64,000 nt of DNA from Shouchella rhizosphaerae (GTDB lineage: Bacteria; Bacillota; Bacilli; Bacillales; Bacillaceae_D). The stretch is from positions 186,001 through 250,000 of the forward strand of contig NZ_FRBS01000001.1 in assembly GCF_900142675.1 (NCBI RefSeq), given 5' to 3'. How positions within the stretch are numbered: the stretch's first letter is position 1; every line of letters starts with the position of its first letter. Positions 1-7,788 of the stretch are shown here, piece by piece. The position numbers and the translations under genes were made by a program. Under the pieces are notes generated by a model. That model saw nothing but the letters and a program-made list of their open reading frames with translations, was not told the origin of the DNA and did not search any database.

Positions 1-1086
1 ATGGATTTCTTTGACGAAGTGAACAGCCAAAACTACGAGAGCTGGCGCCAGGCTACACGGATGAACGCATTGTTCCGACCATTTGTTGAAATGGCAAGTG
101 CACTTGGAGGAGCGATATTAATTTGGTATGGCGCGTTTTTAATCCAAAGTGATGCGAGTACATTAGAATTAGGCGTGTTTGTATCTTTTGCTTTTTACAT
201 CGGCATGTTTTGGGAACCAATTTCCCGTTTAGGGCAAGTGTACAACCAGCTTCTTGTCGGCATGGCTTCGAGCGAGCGGATTTTTGAATTTCTCGATGAA
301 AAGCCGAATGTGGAAGATAAGCCAGATGCACAGCCGCTTACAGACATAAAAGGAGAAATCGTCTTTAAAGAAGTGGAGTTTTCTTACGACGGCAAACGTC
401 GGGCATTAAACGGCGTTGATCTTACCTTTCATGCTGGCACGACAGTGGCTCTTGTCGGCCATACTGGTTCTGGCAAGTCAACGATTGTCAACTTGATGAG
501 CCGTTTTTATGATCCAACTTCCGGGGAGATTCACTTAGATGGCGTTGATTTAAAAGACATTCGCCTTGCCGATCTGCGCAAACATGTCAGTTATGTCCTC
601 CAAGACACGTTTATTTTCGCAGGCACAATCATGGATAACATTCGTTTTGGCAATCCTTCAGCCACAGACGAAGAAATCATAGCAGCAGCTCAAGCAATCG
701 GAGCCCATTCCTTTATCGAAAAGTTGGAACAAGGCTACCAAACTGAAGTCGAAGAACAAGGGAATGTGCTATCTGTAGGGGAACGGCAACTTCTTTCCTT
801 TGCCCGGGCGTTAATTGCCGATCCGCGTATTTTAATTTTGGATGAGGCTACCGCCAGCATCGATACAGAAACCGAAGTGAAAATCCAAAACGGGCTTAAA
901 AAGCTGTTGGCAGGTAGAACGGCGATCATGATTGCCCATCGCCTTTCAACGATTCGCGATGCCGACAACATCATTGTCCTTGAACATGGCAATGTGATTG
1001 AACAAGGTACCCATGACCAACTGATGGAAAAGAAAGGGACCTATTTTGGCCTCGTCAAGTCGCAATATGCTGCAATCAAGGATTAA
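1..1086 (+). CDS. ABC exporter half-transporter, C-terminal part (5' end cut by window)
   Basis: This is the second half of a fused membrane/ATPase half-transporter that pumps lipophilic compounds or drugs out of the cell, usually as a heterodimer. The reading frame is open from base 1, and full family members have about 580-670 residues, so the first methionine is probably not the true start. Visible are the last transmembrane helices (about residues 30-75), Walker A GHTGSGKST (153-161), Q-loop Gln201, a variant signature LSVGE (257-261) instead of LSGGQ, Walker B with the catalytic Glu (ILILDE, 277-282) and the H-loop His313. The LSVGERQ form resembles the YheH/BmrD or YfiC subunit of B. 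subtilis exporters; which of the two cannot be decided. The partner subunit would lie upstream, outside the window. Confidence 0.9.
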   Translation: MDFFDEVNSQNYESWRQATRMNALFRPFVEMASALGGAILIWYGAFLIQSDASTLELGVFVSFAFYIGMFWEPISRLGQVYNQLLVGMASSERIFEFLDEKPNVEDKPDAQPLTDIKGEIVFKEVEFSYDGKRRALNGVDLTFHAGTTVALVGHTGSGKSTIVNLMSRFYDPTSGEIHLDGVDLKDIRLADLRKHVSYVLQDTFIFAGTIMDNIRFGNPSATDEEIIAAAQAIGAHSFIEKLEQGYQTEVEEQGNVLSVGERQLLSFARALIADPRILILDEATASIDTETEVKIQNGLKKLLAGRTAIMIAHRLSTIRDADNIIVLEHGNVIEQGTHDQLMEKKGTYFGLVKSQYAAIKD

Positions 1087-1087
1087 A

Positions 1088-1127
1088 AAAGAAGCTTTCC
1101 TTCTTTGCCGGAGGAAAGCTTTTTTTC
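1088..1127 (+). terminator. Rho-independent terminator after the ABC gene
   Basis: The stem pairs AAGCTTTCC with GGAAAGCTT around a short loop and is followed by a run of T. It starts directly after the TAA stop of the ABC transporter gene. Confidence 0.85.
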
Positions 1128-1141
1128 AACGGATAAATTGA

Positions 1142-1171
1142 TTGACTTTTTCGTCAAAAGAGGAGTAGAAT
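1142..1171 (+). promoter_or_regulatory. Sigma-A-type promoter of the aminotransferase gene
   Basis: A TTGACT -35 box (1142-1147), an 18-bp spacer and a TAGAAT -10 box (1166-1171) precede the aminotransferase. The -35 box is part of a small inverted repeat, TTGAC and GTCAA around TTTTTC, which could be a repressor contact site. The operator role is only an inference. Confidence 0.55.
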
Positions 1172-1252
1172 AGAAGTCATTCAATTAATCAGATTTTTTG
1201 GTGAGTGGACGAAAAAAAGAGAAAAAGATTAAGAGATACCGGGGTGTTAGAG

Positions 1253-2455
1253 ATGAAATATGCATTTGCACAAAGGGTTCGCCATTTGAAGTCATCAGCT
1301 GTACGAGACATATTAAAAGTGGTGAACCGGGGGGACGTCATTTCCTTTGCAGGAGGCTTGCCAGATGATGGCTTATTTCCGCTAAAGGCGATTGAAGAAG
1401 CATTTAGCCGCGTGTTTGCAAGTGGAAATAAGGCATTGCAATACGGAGAAACAGAGGGGTATCTGCCTTTGCGCGAAGTCATTCTCGAACGGATGGAGAA
1501 AAAAGGCATAACAGGCTTAACCGCTGATGAGATGTTATTAACGACTGGTTCGCAGCAGGCAATCGATTTATTTTCCCGCGTGATGATCGGACCAGGGGAC
1601 GTCATTTTTACGGAAGAGCCAACTTATTTAGCTGCATTGCAAGTTTTTCAGTCGTACGAAGCGACAATTATTCCTGTTAAATGTGATGCAGACGGAATGA
1701 TGATGGACGATTTAGTTCGAAAAATAAAAGAATATAAGCCTAAAGTCATTTATGTGGTTCCAACATTTTCAAACCCGACAGGCCGTGTTTGGACGCTTGA
1801 GCGGCGCAAAGAACTAGTGGGCTTAGCGCGTAAGCACCATGTTCTTATTTTTGAAGACGATCCATACGGCGACATCCAATTTACTCCAGGAGGCTATACG
1901 CCAATTGCGGCTCTTGATGATGGCTCCCATGTGTTGTATACGAGTACGTTTTCCAAAACGGCCGTTCCTGCTTTGCGGACGGGTTGGATAACGGGCCCAT
2001 ACCAAATTATCCGCATGATGGCGCAAGCGAAACAAGCCAATGACTTGCACTCCAACTCGATTGGCCATCAGGCACTTTACCATCTATGCCGCGACTTCGA
2101 TTTTGATGGTCATATTCATAACATTAGTGAGTTGTACGGACACCGGAAGAATGTCATGGTTGATTGTTTGAAAGAGGCGAAAGAGCGCGGCTCGATTCAG
2201 TTTATCGAACCAGAAGGCGGCATGTTCCTATGGGTAGAGGCAGAACCGCACATTAATACAGAAGCTTTGCTGCCACGCGCTGTAGAAAAGGGAATGGCCT
2301 ATGTACCAGGACGGCCATTTTATGCAGGAGCCCCGCAATTAAATACACTGCGCCTTAACTTCACTCATGCAACTGATGCAGAAATTGAAAAAGGTATGGG
2401 CATTATGCTCGGCATTTTTGAAGAAGCGAAAGAGCAGTCATTGCTATTGAACTAA
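1253..2455 (+). CDS. PLP-dependent class I/II aminotransferase (LysN/ARO8-like)
   Basis: A 400-residue fold-type I aminotransferase of the group that includes 2-aminoadipate and aromatic or branched amino-acid aminotransferases. It should exchange an amino group between an amino acid and a 2-oxo acid in the cytoplasm. Visible are the SNPTG motif (Asn174), the EDDPY segment that holds the pyridine nitrogen (about 201-205) and the Schiff-base lysine in STFSK (Lys235), followed by the phosphate-binding Arg in LRTGW. No DNA-binding domain precedes it, so it is not a MocR regulator. The ATG at 1253 is preferred over a GTG at 1205 because only the ATG has a Shine-Dalgarno sequence (GGGGTG) at normal distance. 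The gene stands alone between two terminators. The substrate cannot be read from the sequence. Confidence 0.85.
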   Translation: MKYAFAQRVRHLKSSAVRDILKVVNRGDVISFAGGLPDDGLFPLKAIEEAFSRVFASGNKALQYGETEGYLPLREVILERMEKKGITGLTADEMLLTTGSQQAIDLFSRVMIGPGDVIFTEEPTYLAALQVFQSYEATIIPVKCDADGMMMDDLVRKIKEYKPKVIYVVPTFSNPTGRVWTLERRKELVGLARKHHVLIFEDDPYGDIQFTPGGYTPIAALDDGSHVLYTSTFSKTAVPALRTGWITGPYQIIRMMAQAKQANDLHSNSIGHQALYHLCRDFDFDGHIHNISELYGHRKNVMVDCLKEAKERGSIQFIEPEGGMFLWVEAEPHINTEALLPRAVEKGMAYVPGRPFYAGAPQLNTLRLNFTHATDAEIEKGMGIMLGIFEEAKEQSLLLN

Positions 2456-2468
2456 CTAATCGCTTAGC

Positions 2469-2507
2469 AAAAGACAGCCTCGTCTTAGACGAGGCTGTCT
2501 TTCTTTT
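2469..2507. terminator. Bidirectional terminator between convergent genes
   Basis: A perfect 15-bp stem (AAAGACAGCCTCGTC and its complement) with a 3-base loop lies between the aminotransferase and htpX, which converge here. It has T-rich flanks on the + side and A-rich flanks on the other. Confidence 0.85.
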
Positions 2508-2517
2508 GGTAAATGCT

Positions 2518-2571
2518 CGCATCCTTCGTTGTTCATTTCGGCTGACAAGCGTTTTCTATCAATCTGAAGAT
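2518..2571 (+). repeat. Dispersed intergenic repeat, copy A
   Basis: This stretch shares the 16-base core CAAGCGTTTTCTATCA with copies at about 21.4 and 30.0 kb. It also shares the upstream block CTTCGTTGTTC with the copy at 30.0 kb. The right end is cut short by the htpX gene, so the TTGTC half of the usual terminal inverted repeat is missing. Confidence 0.7.
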
Positions 2572-2574
2572 CGT

Positions 2575-3450
2575 TCACATATTCCGCAATCGTTTTATCC
2601 GTTCTTCTGGCGGCGGATGGGTTGAAAATAACGAAGCGGCTTTCTTTTTTAACGGGTCCGCAAAGTATAGCGATGCGGTTGAAGACGATGCTTCTTCCAC
2701 AGGAATACGCGTATTCGTAATAGTTTCCAGTGCGCTTGCTAACGCTACAGGGTTGCGGGTCAACTCAACTGCACTCGCATCAGCCAAATACTCGCGGTTG
2801 CGGGAAATGGCAAGCTGCATCATCGTGGCCACAAGCGGCGAAAGCAAGACGAGGAAAATCGCAATGATGAGAATAAGCGGATGCTTGTTGTCTTTATTAC
2901 GTCCTCCAGAAAATACGAAAAAACGCATGCCGAGATCGCTCAATATGGCGATTGCCGATACGAGAGCGACGGCAATGGTAGATAAGCGTATATCATAATT
3001 GCGAATATGGGCCACTTCATGAGCAAGCACACCTTCAATTTCTTCGCGGGAGAGGCGCTCCATCAATCCGGAAGTGACGGCTACAGCGCCTGATTTTGGC
3101 GAAATCCCTGTTGCAAAGGCATTCGGGCTTTTGTCTTGAATAATAAAAATTCGCGGCATCGGGATCCGCGCTGCAATGGCTAATCCCTCGACGGTGTGCC
3201 ATAAAAACGGCTGTTCCGTTGATGAAGTGATCTCACGGGCGTGGTTCATGCGCATGACAACATTGGTGCTTGTGGAAATCATAAAAATCGTATAGCCTCC
3301 GGCGATGACCGCGGCAAAAATAGCGCCGCTTACGTAATCGCCGGCACGCACGTACGTAATAGCGGCGCCGATCAAGAGAACAAAAACAATAAAGAGGGCG
3401 ACCAAAAAAACCGTCTTTCGTTTATTGCGGGCAATCTGGATATGAAACAA
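2575..3450 (-). CDS. htpX: HtpX-family membrane zinc metalloprotease
   Basis: A 291-residue membrane protease (M48 family) that degrades damaged membrane proteins. Two N-terminal membrane segments (about 13-33 and 40-60) precede the cytoplasmic zinc site HEVAH (144-148); the third ligand is Glu220 in REYLAD. Two more hydrophobic segments (about 157-182 and 191-212) lie between them. The start is a TTG with AAGGAGGGG just upstream; no ATG fits better. It lies 12 bases downstream of lemA on the same strand, and lemA-htpX pairs are common in bacteria. At 291 residues it matches the usual length. Confidence 0.92.
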   Translation of the reverse strand: MFHIQIARNKRKTVFLVALFIVFVLLIGAAITYVRAGDYVSGAIFAAVIAGGYTIFMISTSTNVVMRMNHAREITSSTEQPFLWHTVEGLAIAARIPMPRIFIIQDKSPNAFATGISPKSGAVAVTSGLMERLSREEIEGVLAHEVAHIRNYDIRLSTIAVALVSAIAILSDLGMRFFVFSGGRNKDNKHPLILIIAIFLVLLSPLVATMMQLAISRNREYLADASAVELTRNPVALASALETITNTRIPVEEASSSTASLYFADPLKKKAASLFSTHPPPEERIKRLRNM

Positions 3451-3462
3451 TGGCTCCCCTCC

Positions 3463-4011
3463 TTAAAATTGCACTTTTACCGGTTCTTTTTCCTCATCAG
3501 GAATGTCAAGGAGTTCCATGCGCATAAAAGAATGAATATTAGCAATCAGATTGGATGGAAACGACTCCAGCTTAGTATTATAGCGCATCACAGTTGAATT
3601 ATAAGCTTGACGGGCGTACGCAATTTTATTTTCTGTTCCAGCAAGCTCTTCCTGAAGCTGCAAAAAGTTTTTGTTCGCTTTTAAATCGGGATACGATTCC
3701 CCAAGGGCAAATAATTGCCTAAGCATGCCGTTTAGCTCAGCATTTTGCTCGACACGTTCGTGGCGGCTCGCATTCGGCTGGGCAATGACGTTTCGTTTTT
3801 CAATGACGCCAGTCAACGTTTCCTGTTCATGTTTGGCGTAGCCTTTTACGGTTTCAACGAGATTTGGAATTAAATCATAGCGTCGCTTTAACTGCACATC
3901 AATTTGTGCCCACGATTCCTCGGCCCAATTTCGGTGCTTGACGAGTGAGTTGTAGCTAGCAATCCAAGCAAGCCCAATAACAGCAATGATGACAATGATA
4001 AGAATAATCAT
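3463..4011 (-). CDS. lemA: LemA family membrane protein
   Basis: A 182-residue LemA-type protein: one N-terminal membrane anchor (about 2-18) followed by a long helical domain with the family signature around YNSLVKHRNW and AWAQIDVQLKRRYDLIPNL-like sequence. The exact molecular role of LemA proteins is not known. The ATG at 4011 is chosen because AAAGGTGG lies at the right distance; an in-frame start ten codons upstream has no ribosome site. It is the first gene of a lemA-htpX operon and is divergent from the acyl-CoA operon. Confidence 0.88.
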   Translation of the reverse strand: MIILIIVIIAVIGLAWIASYNSLVKHRNWAEESWAQIDVQLKRRYDLIPNLVETVKGYAKHEQETLTGVIEKRNVIAQPNASRHERVEQNAELNGMLRQLFALGESYPDLKANKNFLQLQEELAGTENKIAYARQAYNSTVMRYNTKLESFPSNLIANIHSFMRMELLDIPDEEKEPVKVQF

Positions 4012-4153
4012 CTCTATGTACCACCTTTCTTTTAATACCATTTACGGACAGCAAAAGTCGAAGTTTCGTTTTTCATAAAAAAAGTCTAGCATGGATGGCG
4101 TGAAAAGAACAGCATAGCCACTGGATGGGGCAAATAGGATAAACAGAAAGGAT

Positions 4154-4182
4154 TTGACTTACGAAAAAGAGTACGTTACGAT
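4154..4182 (+). promoter_or_regulatory. Sigma-A-type promoter of the acyl-CoA/carboxylase operon
   Basis: TTGACT (4154-4159), a 17-bp spacer and TACGAT (4177-4182) form a plausible housekeeping promoter. Transcription would start near 4189, inside the cre-like site that follows. Confidence 0.55.
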
Positions 4183-4183
4183 T

Positions 4184-4199
4184 TTGGTAACGCTTTCAT
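4184..4199 (+). promoter_or_regulatory. cre (CcpA) site over the operon start point
   Basis: TTGGTAACGCTTTCAT matches the catabolite-responsive element consensus WTGNAARCGNWWWCAW at all fixed positions but one. It overlaps the predicted transcription start, a position at which CcpA normally represses. Glucose repression of the degradation operon is an inference from this. Confidence 0.6.
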
Positions 4200-4218
4200 T
4201 TCTAAAAGTTGGCTTTTC

Positions 4219-4234
4219 CTGAACGGTCGCTCAG
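4219..4234. promoter_or_regulatory. Palindrome between promoter and first gene (candidate operator)
   Basis: CTGAACGGTCGCTCAG is an imperfect palindrome (arms CTGA.CG and CG.TCAG) in the leader of the acyl-CoA operon. The shape resembles sites bound by TetR-type acyl-CoA-sensing repressors, but no such gene is next to it. Confidence 0.3.
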
Positions 4235-4259
4235 ATTATGAAAAGAAGGAGAGCATGCC

Positions 4260-5432
4260 ATGACAGTCAGACTGACAAAAGACCAAGAAATGATTAAAGA
4301 CATGGTTAGGCAATTTGCCCGCAAGGAAATTGCCCCACTGGCGCGAGAGCTAGATCGAGATTCGCGTTTTCCAGAGACGATTTTTAAAAAGATGGGGCAG
4401 CTTGGCTTGCTCGGTTTGCCGTTCCCCGAAAAATACGGCGGGTCAGGAGGAGATACGGTCTCTTATGCACTTGCTGTCGAAGAAATCGGCTACGCATGCG
4501 GCGGTACCGGCTTGAGTTATGCTGCAGCGGTATCTCTTGGTGCAAGTCCGATTTTCTACTACGGCACAGAAGAACAAAAGCAAACCTATTTAGTTCCACT
4601 TGCAAAAGGCGAATCCCTTGGTGCATTCGGGTTAACAGAACCAAATGCTGGTTCTGACGCGGGTGGGACGCAGACAAAAGCTGTCTTTGAAAACGGCGAC
4701 TATATTCTTAATGGTGAGAAATGTTGGATCACGAATGCGATGTACGCGCAAACCGTTATCATTACTGCCGTTACCGGAACGCAATCAAACGGCAAAAAAC
4801 GGATTTCAGCGTTTATTGTACCAACAGATACACCTGGTTTTACGATTACGGCTCCTTACGACAAAATGGGTGTCCGCGCTTCAAACACATGTGAACTTGT
4901 CCTTGAAGATGTCCGTGTCCCTGAAAGCAATTTGCTCGGCGATCCTGGAAAAGGCTTCAGTCAATTCCTTTACACGTTGGATGGTGGGCGAATTTCAATT
5001 GCAGCCCTTGCAGTCGGCATTGCCCAAGCGGCCTTTGACCGGGCGTTAGCCTATGCGAAAGAACGAAAACAATTTTCGAAGCCGATCGGCTCATTCCAAG
5101 CGATTCAATTTAAGCTAGCCGATATGGCGATGGAAATTGAACTTGCTCGTAATATGGTGCACAAGGCAGCTGCTTTAAAGGATGCAGGAGCACCGTTTGG
5201 CAAAGAAGCGGCCTATGCCAAACTGTTCGCTTCTGAAATGGCAACACGCACATGCAACCAGGCCTTGCAAATTCATGGCGGCTATGGCTATATGCGCGAA
5301 TATGAAGTAGAACGGATGCTCCGTGATGCCAAGCTATTGGAAATTGGCGAAGGCACTTCGGAAATCCAACGCCTTGTCATTGCTAGGCATTTAGGGTTAG
5401 CAGCTTTACAGCAAAAGGAGGCGAAACGGTGA
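4260..5432 (+). CDS. Acyl-CoA dehydrogenase
   Basis: A 390-residue FAD enzyme that makes the alpha-beta double bond in a short or branched acyl-CoA and passes electrons to electron-transfer flavoprotein. The N-terminal helical, middle beta ([12 protein letters not shown] near 123-134) and C-terminal helical domains are all present. The C-terminal motif GEGTSEIQ carries the Glu used as catalytic base in short- and medium-chain dehydrogenases; true isovaleryl-CoA dehydrogenases have Ala or Gly there and use another Glu. As first gene of an operon with a methylcrotonyl-type carboxylase, the likely substrate is still a branched acyl-CoA from leucine. The ATG at 4260 follows AGAAGGAGAG. It overlaps the next gene by 4 bases. 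Confidence 0.9.
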   Translation: MTVRLTKDQEMIKDMVRQFARKEIAPLARELDRDSRFPETIFKKMGQLGLLGLPFPEKYGGSGGDTVSYALAVEEIGYACGGTGLSYAAAVSLGASPIFYYGTEEQKQTYLVPLAKGESLGAFGLTEPNAGSDAGGTQTKAVFENGDYILNGEKCWITNAMYAQTVIITAVTGTQSNGKKRISAFIVPTDTPGFTITAPYDKMGVRASNTCELVLEDVRVPESNLLGDPGKGFSQFLYTLDGGRISIAALAVGIAQAAFDRALAYAKERKQFSKPIGSFQAIQFKLADMAMEIELARNMVHKAAALKDAGAPFGKEAAYAKLFASEMATRTCNQALQIHGGYGYMREYEVERMLRDAKLLEIGEGTSEIQRLVIARHLGLAALQQKEAKR

Positions 5433-6790
5433 TCAATACAGTATTAATTGCCAACCGTGGCGAAATTGCCTCGCGCATTATCCGTACATGCAAAAAGCTT
5501 GGCGTAAAGACTATCGCTGTTTATTCAGAAGCTGATTGCAATGCAGAACACGTCACGCTTGCCGACGAGGCCTACTGCATTGGCGGTTCACGTGTCCAGG
5601 AGAGCTATTTAAACCAAGAACAGATTTTGGCTGTTGCCAAACAAGCAAAAGCTGATGCCATTCATCCCGGTTACGGGCTGTTGTCCGAGCAAGCTTCATT
5701 TGCGACCGCCTGTAAGGACAATGGGCTAACCTTTATTGGCCCTTCAGCAACGGCAATTGCGCTGATGGGCGATAAATTGCAAGCTAGAAAGACGATGGAG
5801 GCAGCGGGCATCCCTGTTATTCCAGGAAGTAGCGCTCTTGCCTCAGCAGCAGAAGCAAAGACGAAAGCAAGGGAAATTGGCTTTCCGGTTATGGTCAAAG
5901 CCGCTTCAGGTGGCGGCGGCATCGGCATTGACGTGTGCCGGAATGAAGAGGAAATCGAAGCAGCTTTTGCCCGAAACGAAAAGAAAGCACGTATGTTTTT
6001 TGGCGACAGCTCTCTTTATTTGGAGAAGTTGCTTGAGCGGCCGCGTCACATTGAAATTCAAGTGCTCGCTGACAGCGATGGCCATATCCTCGCATTTGGG
6101 GAGCGGGAATGTTCCATTCAAAGGAGACATCAAAAAGTTGTTGAAGAAGCGCCATCTCCTTTTTTAGACCAAACGACTCGTGAGGCGATGGAGGAAATGG
6201 CGAAAAAAGCAGCTGCCGCCATTGGTTATGAAAATGCTGGTACAATTGAATGTTTGCTAGACAGCGACGGAAATTATTACTTTTTGGAAATGAATACACG
6301 GCTGCAAGTCGAACATCCAGTGACAGAGGAAGTCTTTGGCATTGATCTTGTGGAATGGCAATTGCGGATAGCAAATGGCGATGTGCTGCCGTGGCAGCAG
6401 CATGAGCTCAGAGGCAGCGGCCATGCGATCGAAGTCCGCATTTATGCAGAAGACCCAATACGCTTTTTCCCTTCGCCTGGGATGATAAAGGACATCTCTC
6501 TTCCGAAACAACCTTTTATCCGCCATGAATGTCCGGTGAAAGCAGGAAGCGTGATTACCCCGTTTTATGATCCGATGATCGCTAAGCTCATTGTTAAAGG
6601 GGGCACGCGCATTGAAGCGATTACTCGATTAAAGGAAGCGCTCAATGACTATGACATAACAGGGGTAAAAACCAATCTGCCTCTTTTGCGGGCAATATGC
6701 GATCACCAAGCTTTTATTGAAGGCAACACGCCTACATCTTTTATAAATGATTATAAAGAAGAACTTTTCATAAAGGAGAGAGAAGCATGA
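5429..6790 (+). CDS. yngH: Biotin carboxylase subunit of an acyl-CoA carboxylase
   Basis: A 453-residue ATP-grasp enzyme that carboxylates biotin on the carrier protein with bicarbonate and ATP. The N-terminal nucleotide-like domain ([15 protein letters not shown]), the glycine-rich ATP loop ([10 protein letters not shown], about 155-164), the catalytic [14 protein letters not shown] segment and the C-terminal domain are complete. GTG start inside the stop of the dehydrogenase (GTGA overlap), with AAAGGAGG upstream. The following carrier and carboxyltransferase genes are in the same operon, as in the yng leucine-degradation cluster of B. subtilis, so this is more likely part of methylcrotonyl-CoA carboxylase than of acetyl-CoA carboxylase. 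Confidence 0.9.
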   Translation: MINTVLIANRGEIASRIIRTCKKLGVKTIAVYSEADCNAEHVTLADEAYCIGGSRVQESYLNQEQILAVAKQAKADAIHPGYGLLSEQASFATACKDNGLTFIGPSATAIALMGDKLQARKTMEAAGIPVIPGSSALASAAEAKTKAREIGFPVMVKAASGGGGIGIDVCRNEEEIEAAFARNEKKARMFFGDSSLYLEKLLERPRHIEIQVLADSDGHILAFGERECSIQRRHQKVVEEAPSPFLDQTTREAMEEMAKKAAAAIGYENAGTIECLLDSDGNYYFLEMNTRLQVEHPVTEEVFGIDLVEWQLRIANGDVLPWQQHELRGSGHAIEVRIYAEDPIRFFPSPGMIKDISLPKQPFIRHECPVKAGSVITPFYDPMIAKLIVKGGTRIEAITRLKEALNDYDITGVKTNLPLLRAICDHQAFIEGNTPTSFINDYKEELFIKEREA

Positions 6791-6999
6791 ACCATATTAC
6801 AGCGACAATGGCAGGGAACGTTTGGAAAGTTACTGTAAAAGAAGGCGACGAAGTGAAGGCTGGAGATGAAGTCGCCATTTTAGAATCAATGAAAATGGAG
6901 ATTCCAATTGAGGCAGAACGCGCAGGGAAAGTCAAGGCGATCGTCAAGCCAGAAGGGGAGTTTGTCAACGAAGGGGACGTTTTGATTGAGCTCGAGTAA
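6787..6999 (+). CDS. yngHB: Biotin/lipoyl carrier protein (BCCP-type)
   Basis: A 70-residue stand-alone biotinyl domain. The modified lysine lies in ESMKMEI (about residue 39), with the mirrored hairpin repeats typical of the fold and no N-terminal extension. It carries carboxybiotin between the biotin carboxylase and the carboxyltransferase of this operon. It starts with ATG in a 4-base overlap (ATGA) with the biotin carboxylase stop, and its end overlaps the hydratase start, which indicates translational coupling. Confidence 0.9.
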   Translation: MNHITATMAGNVWKVTVKEGDEVKAGDEVAILESMKMEIPIEAERAGKVKAIVKPEGEFVNEGDVLIELE

Positions 7000-7774
7000 A
7001 ACGCTTGTGCAGACAGCAGCTCACGATGGAATTGCCCGTATTACGTTAAACCGTCCACAAGCAGCCAATGCGCTCTCGCTTGCGCTTTTAGATGAGCTCG
7101 AAGCGGCTTGCGACTGGGTTGCACAAGAGCACAACATCCGTGTTGTTATTTTAGCTGGCGCAGGCGAAAAAGCGTTTTGTGCCGGCGCTGACTTAAAAGA
7201 ACGGGCAAACATGACAGAAAGCGAGGCCATTTATGCGGTCAAGCGGATAGGTGAGGTGATTGCACGGGTGGAAAAGCTTCCACAGCCCGTCATTGCCGAC
7301 GTAGGGGGCAGTGCCTTTGGCGGTGGGTTGGAACTGTGTCTTGCTTGCGATGTCCGCATTTTTGCCGAAGACAGTTTTTATGGTTTGACCGAAACCAAAT
7401 TGGCGATTATTCCAGGAGCTGGGGGGACGCAGCGGCTGCCTCGTTTAATTGGCCCAGGAAAGGCAAAGGAACTCATTTTCACGGCAAGGCGTTTAACTGG
7501 AACAGAAGCCCGTAAATACGGTTTGTGCGAATGGGCACTGCCTCGAGAAAAAACATCCGCAGCTGCTTCACAGTTGGCGGTCGAGATGGCGAGCAACGGC
7601 CCGATTGCGTTGCAAGCAGCAAAAAAGGCAATCAACGAAGGGGCAGCCCTTCCTCTTGAAGCCGCTTTGGCTGTGGAACGCGAAGCATATTTGCAGACAT
7701 TGCAAACCGAAGATCGTTTAGAAGGGCTTGCTTCATTCAAAGAAAAGCGCCCTCCCGTTTACAAAGGCAAATAG
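6986..7774 (+). CDS. yngF: Enoyl-CoA hydratase/isomerase family protein (methylglutaconyl-CoA hydratase-like)
   Basis: A 262-residue crotonase-fold enzyme. The oxyanion-hole segments are clear: CAGADLKER near residues 63-71 and the [11 protein letters not shown] stretch near 112-122, with a Glu in [13 protein letters not shown]. In this operon it probably hydrates 3-methylglutaconyl-CoA to HMG-CoA. The start is a TTG at 6986, supported by AAGGGGA eight bases upstream and lying within the end of the carrier gene. The next gene follows after 14 bases. A general beta-oxidation hydratase is the alternative. Confidence 0.85.
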   Translation: MSSSKTLVQTAAHDGIARITLNRPQAANALSLALLDELEAACDWVAQEHNIRVVILAGAGEKAFCAGADLKERANMTESEAIYAVKRIGEVIARVEKLPQPVIADVGGSAFGGGLELCLACDVRIFAEDSFYGLTETKLAIIPGAGGTQRLPRLIGPGKAKELIFTARRLTGTEARKYGLCEWALPREKTSAAASQLAVEMASNGPIALQAAKKAINEGAALPLEAALAVEREAYLQTLQTEDRLEGLASFKEKRPPVYKGK

Positions 7775-7788
7775 GAGTTGAGAGCGAG

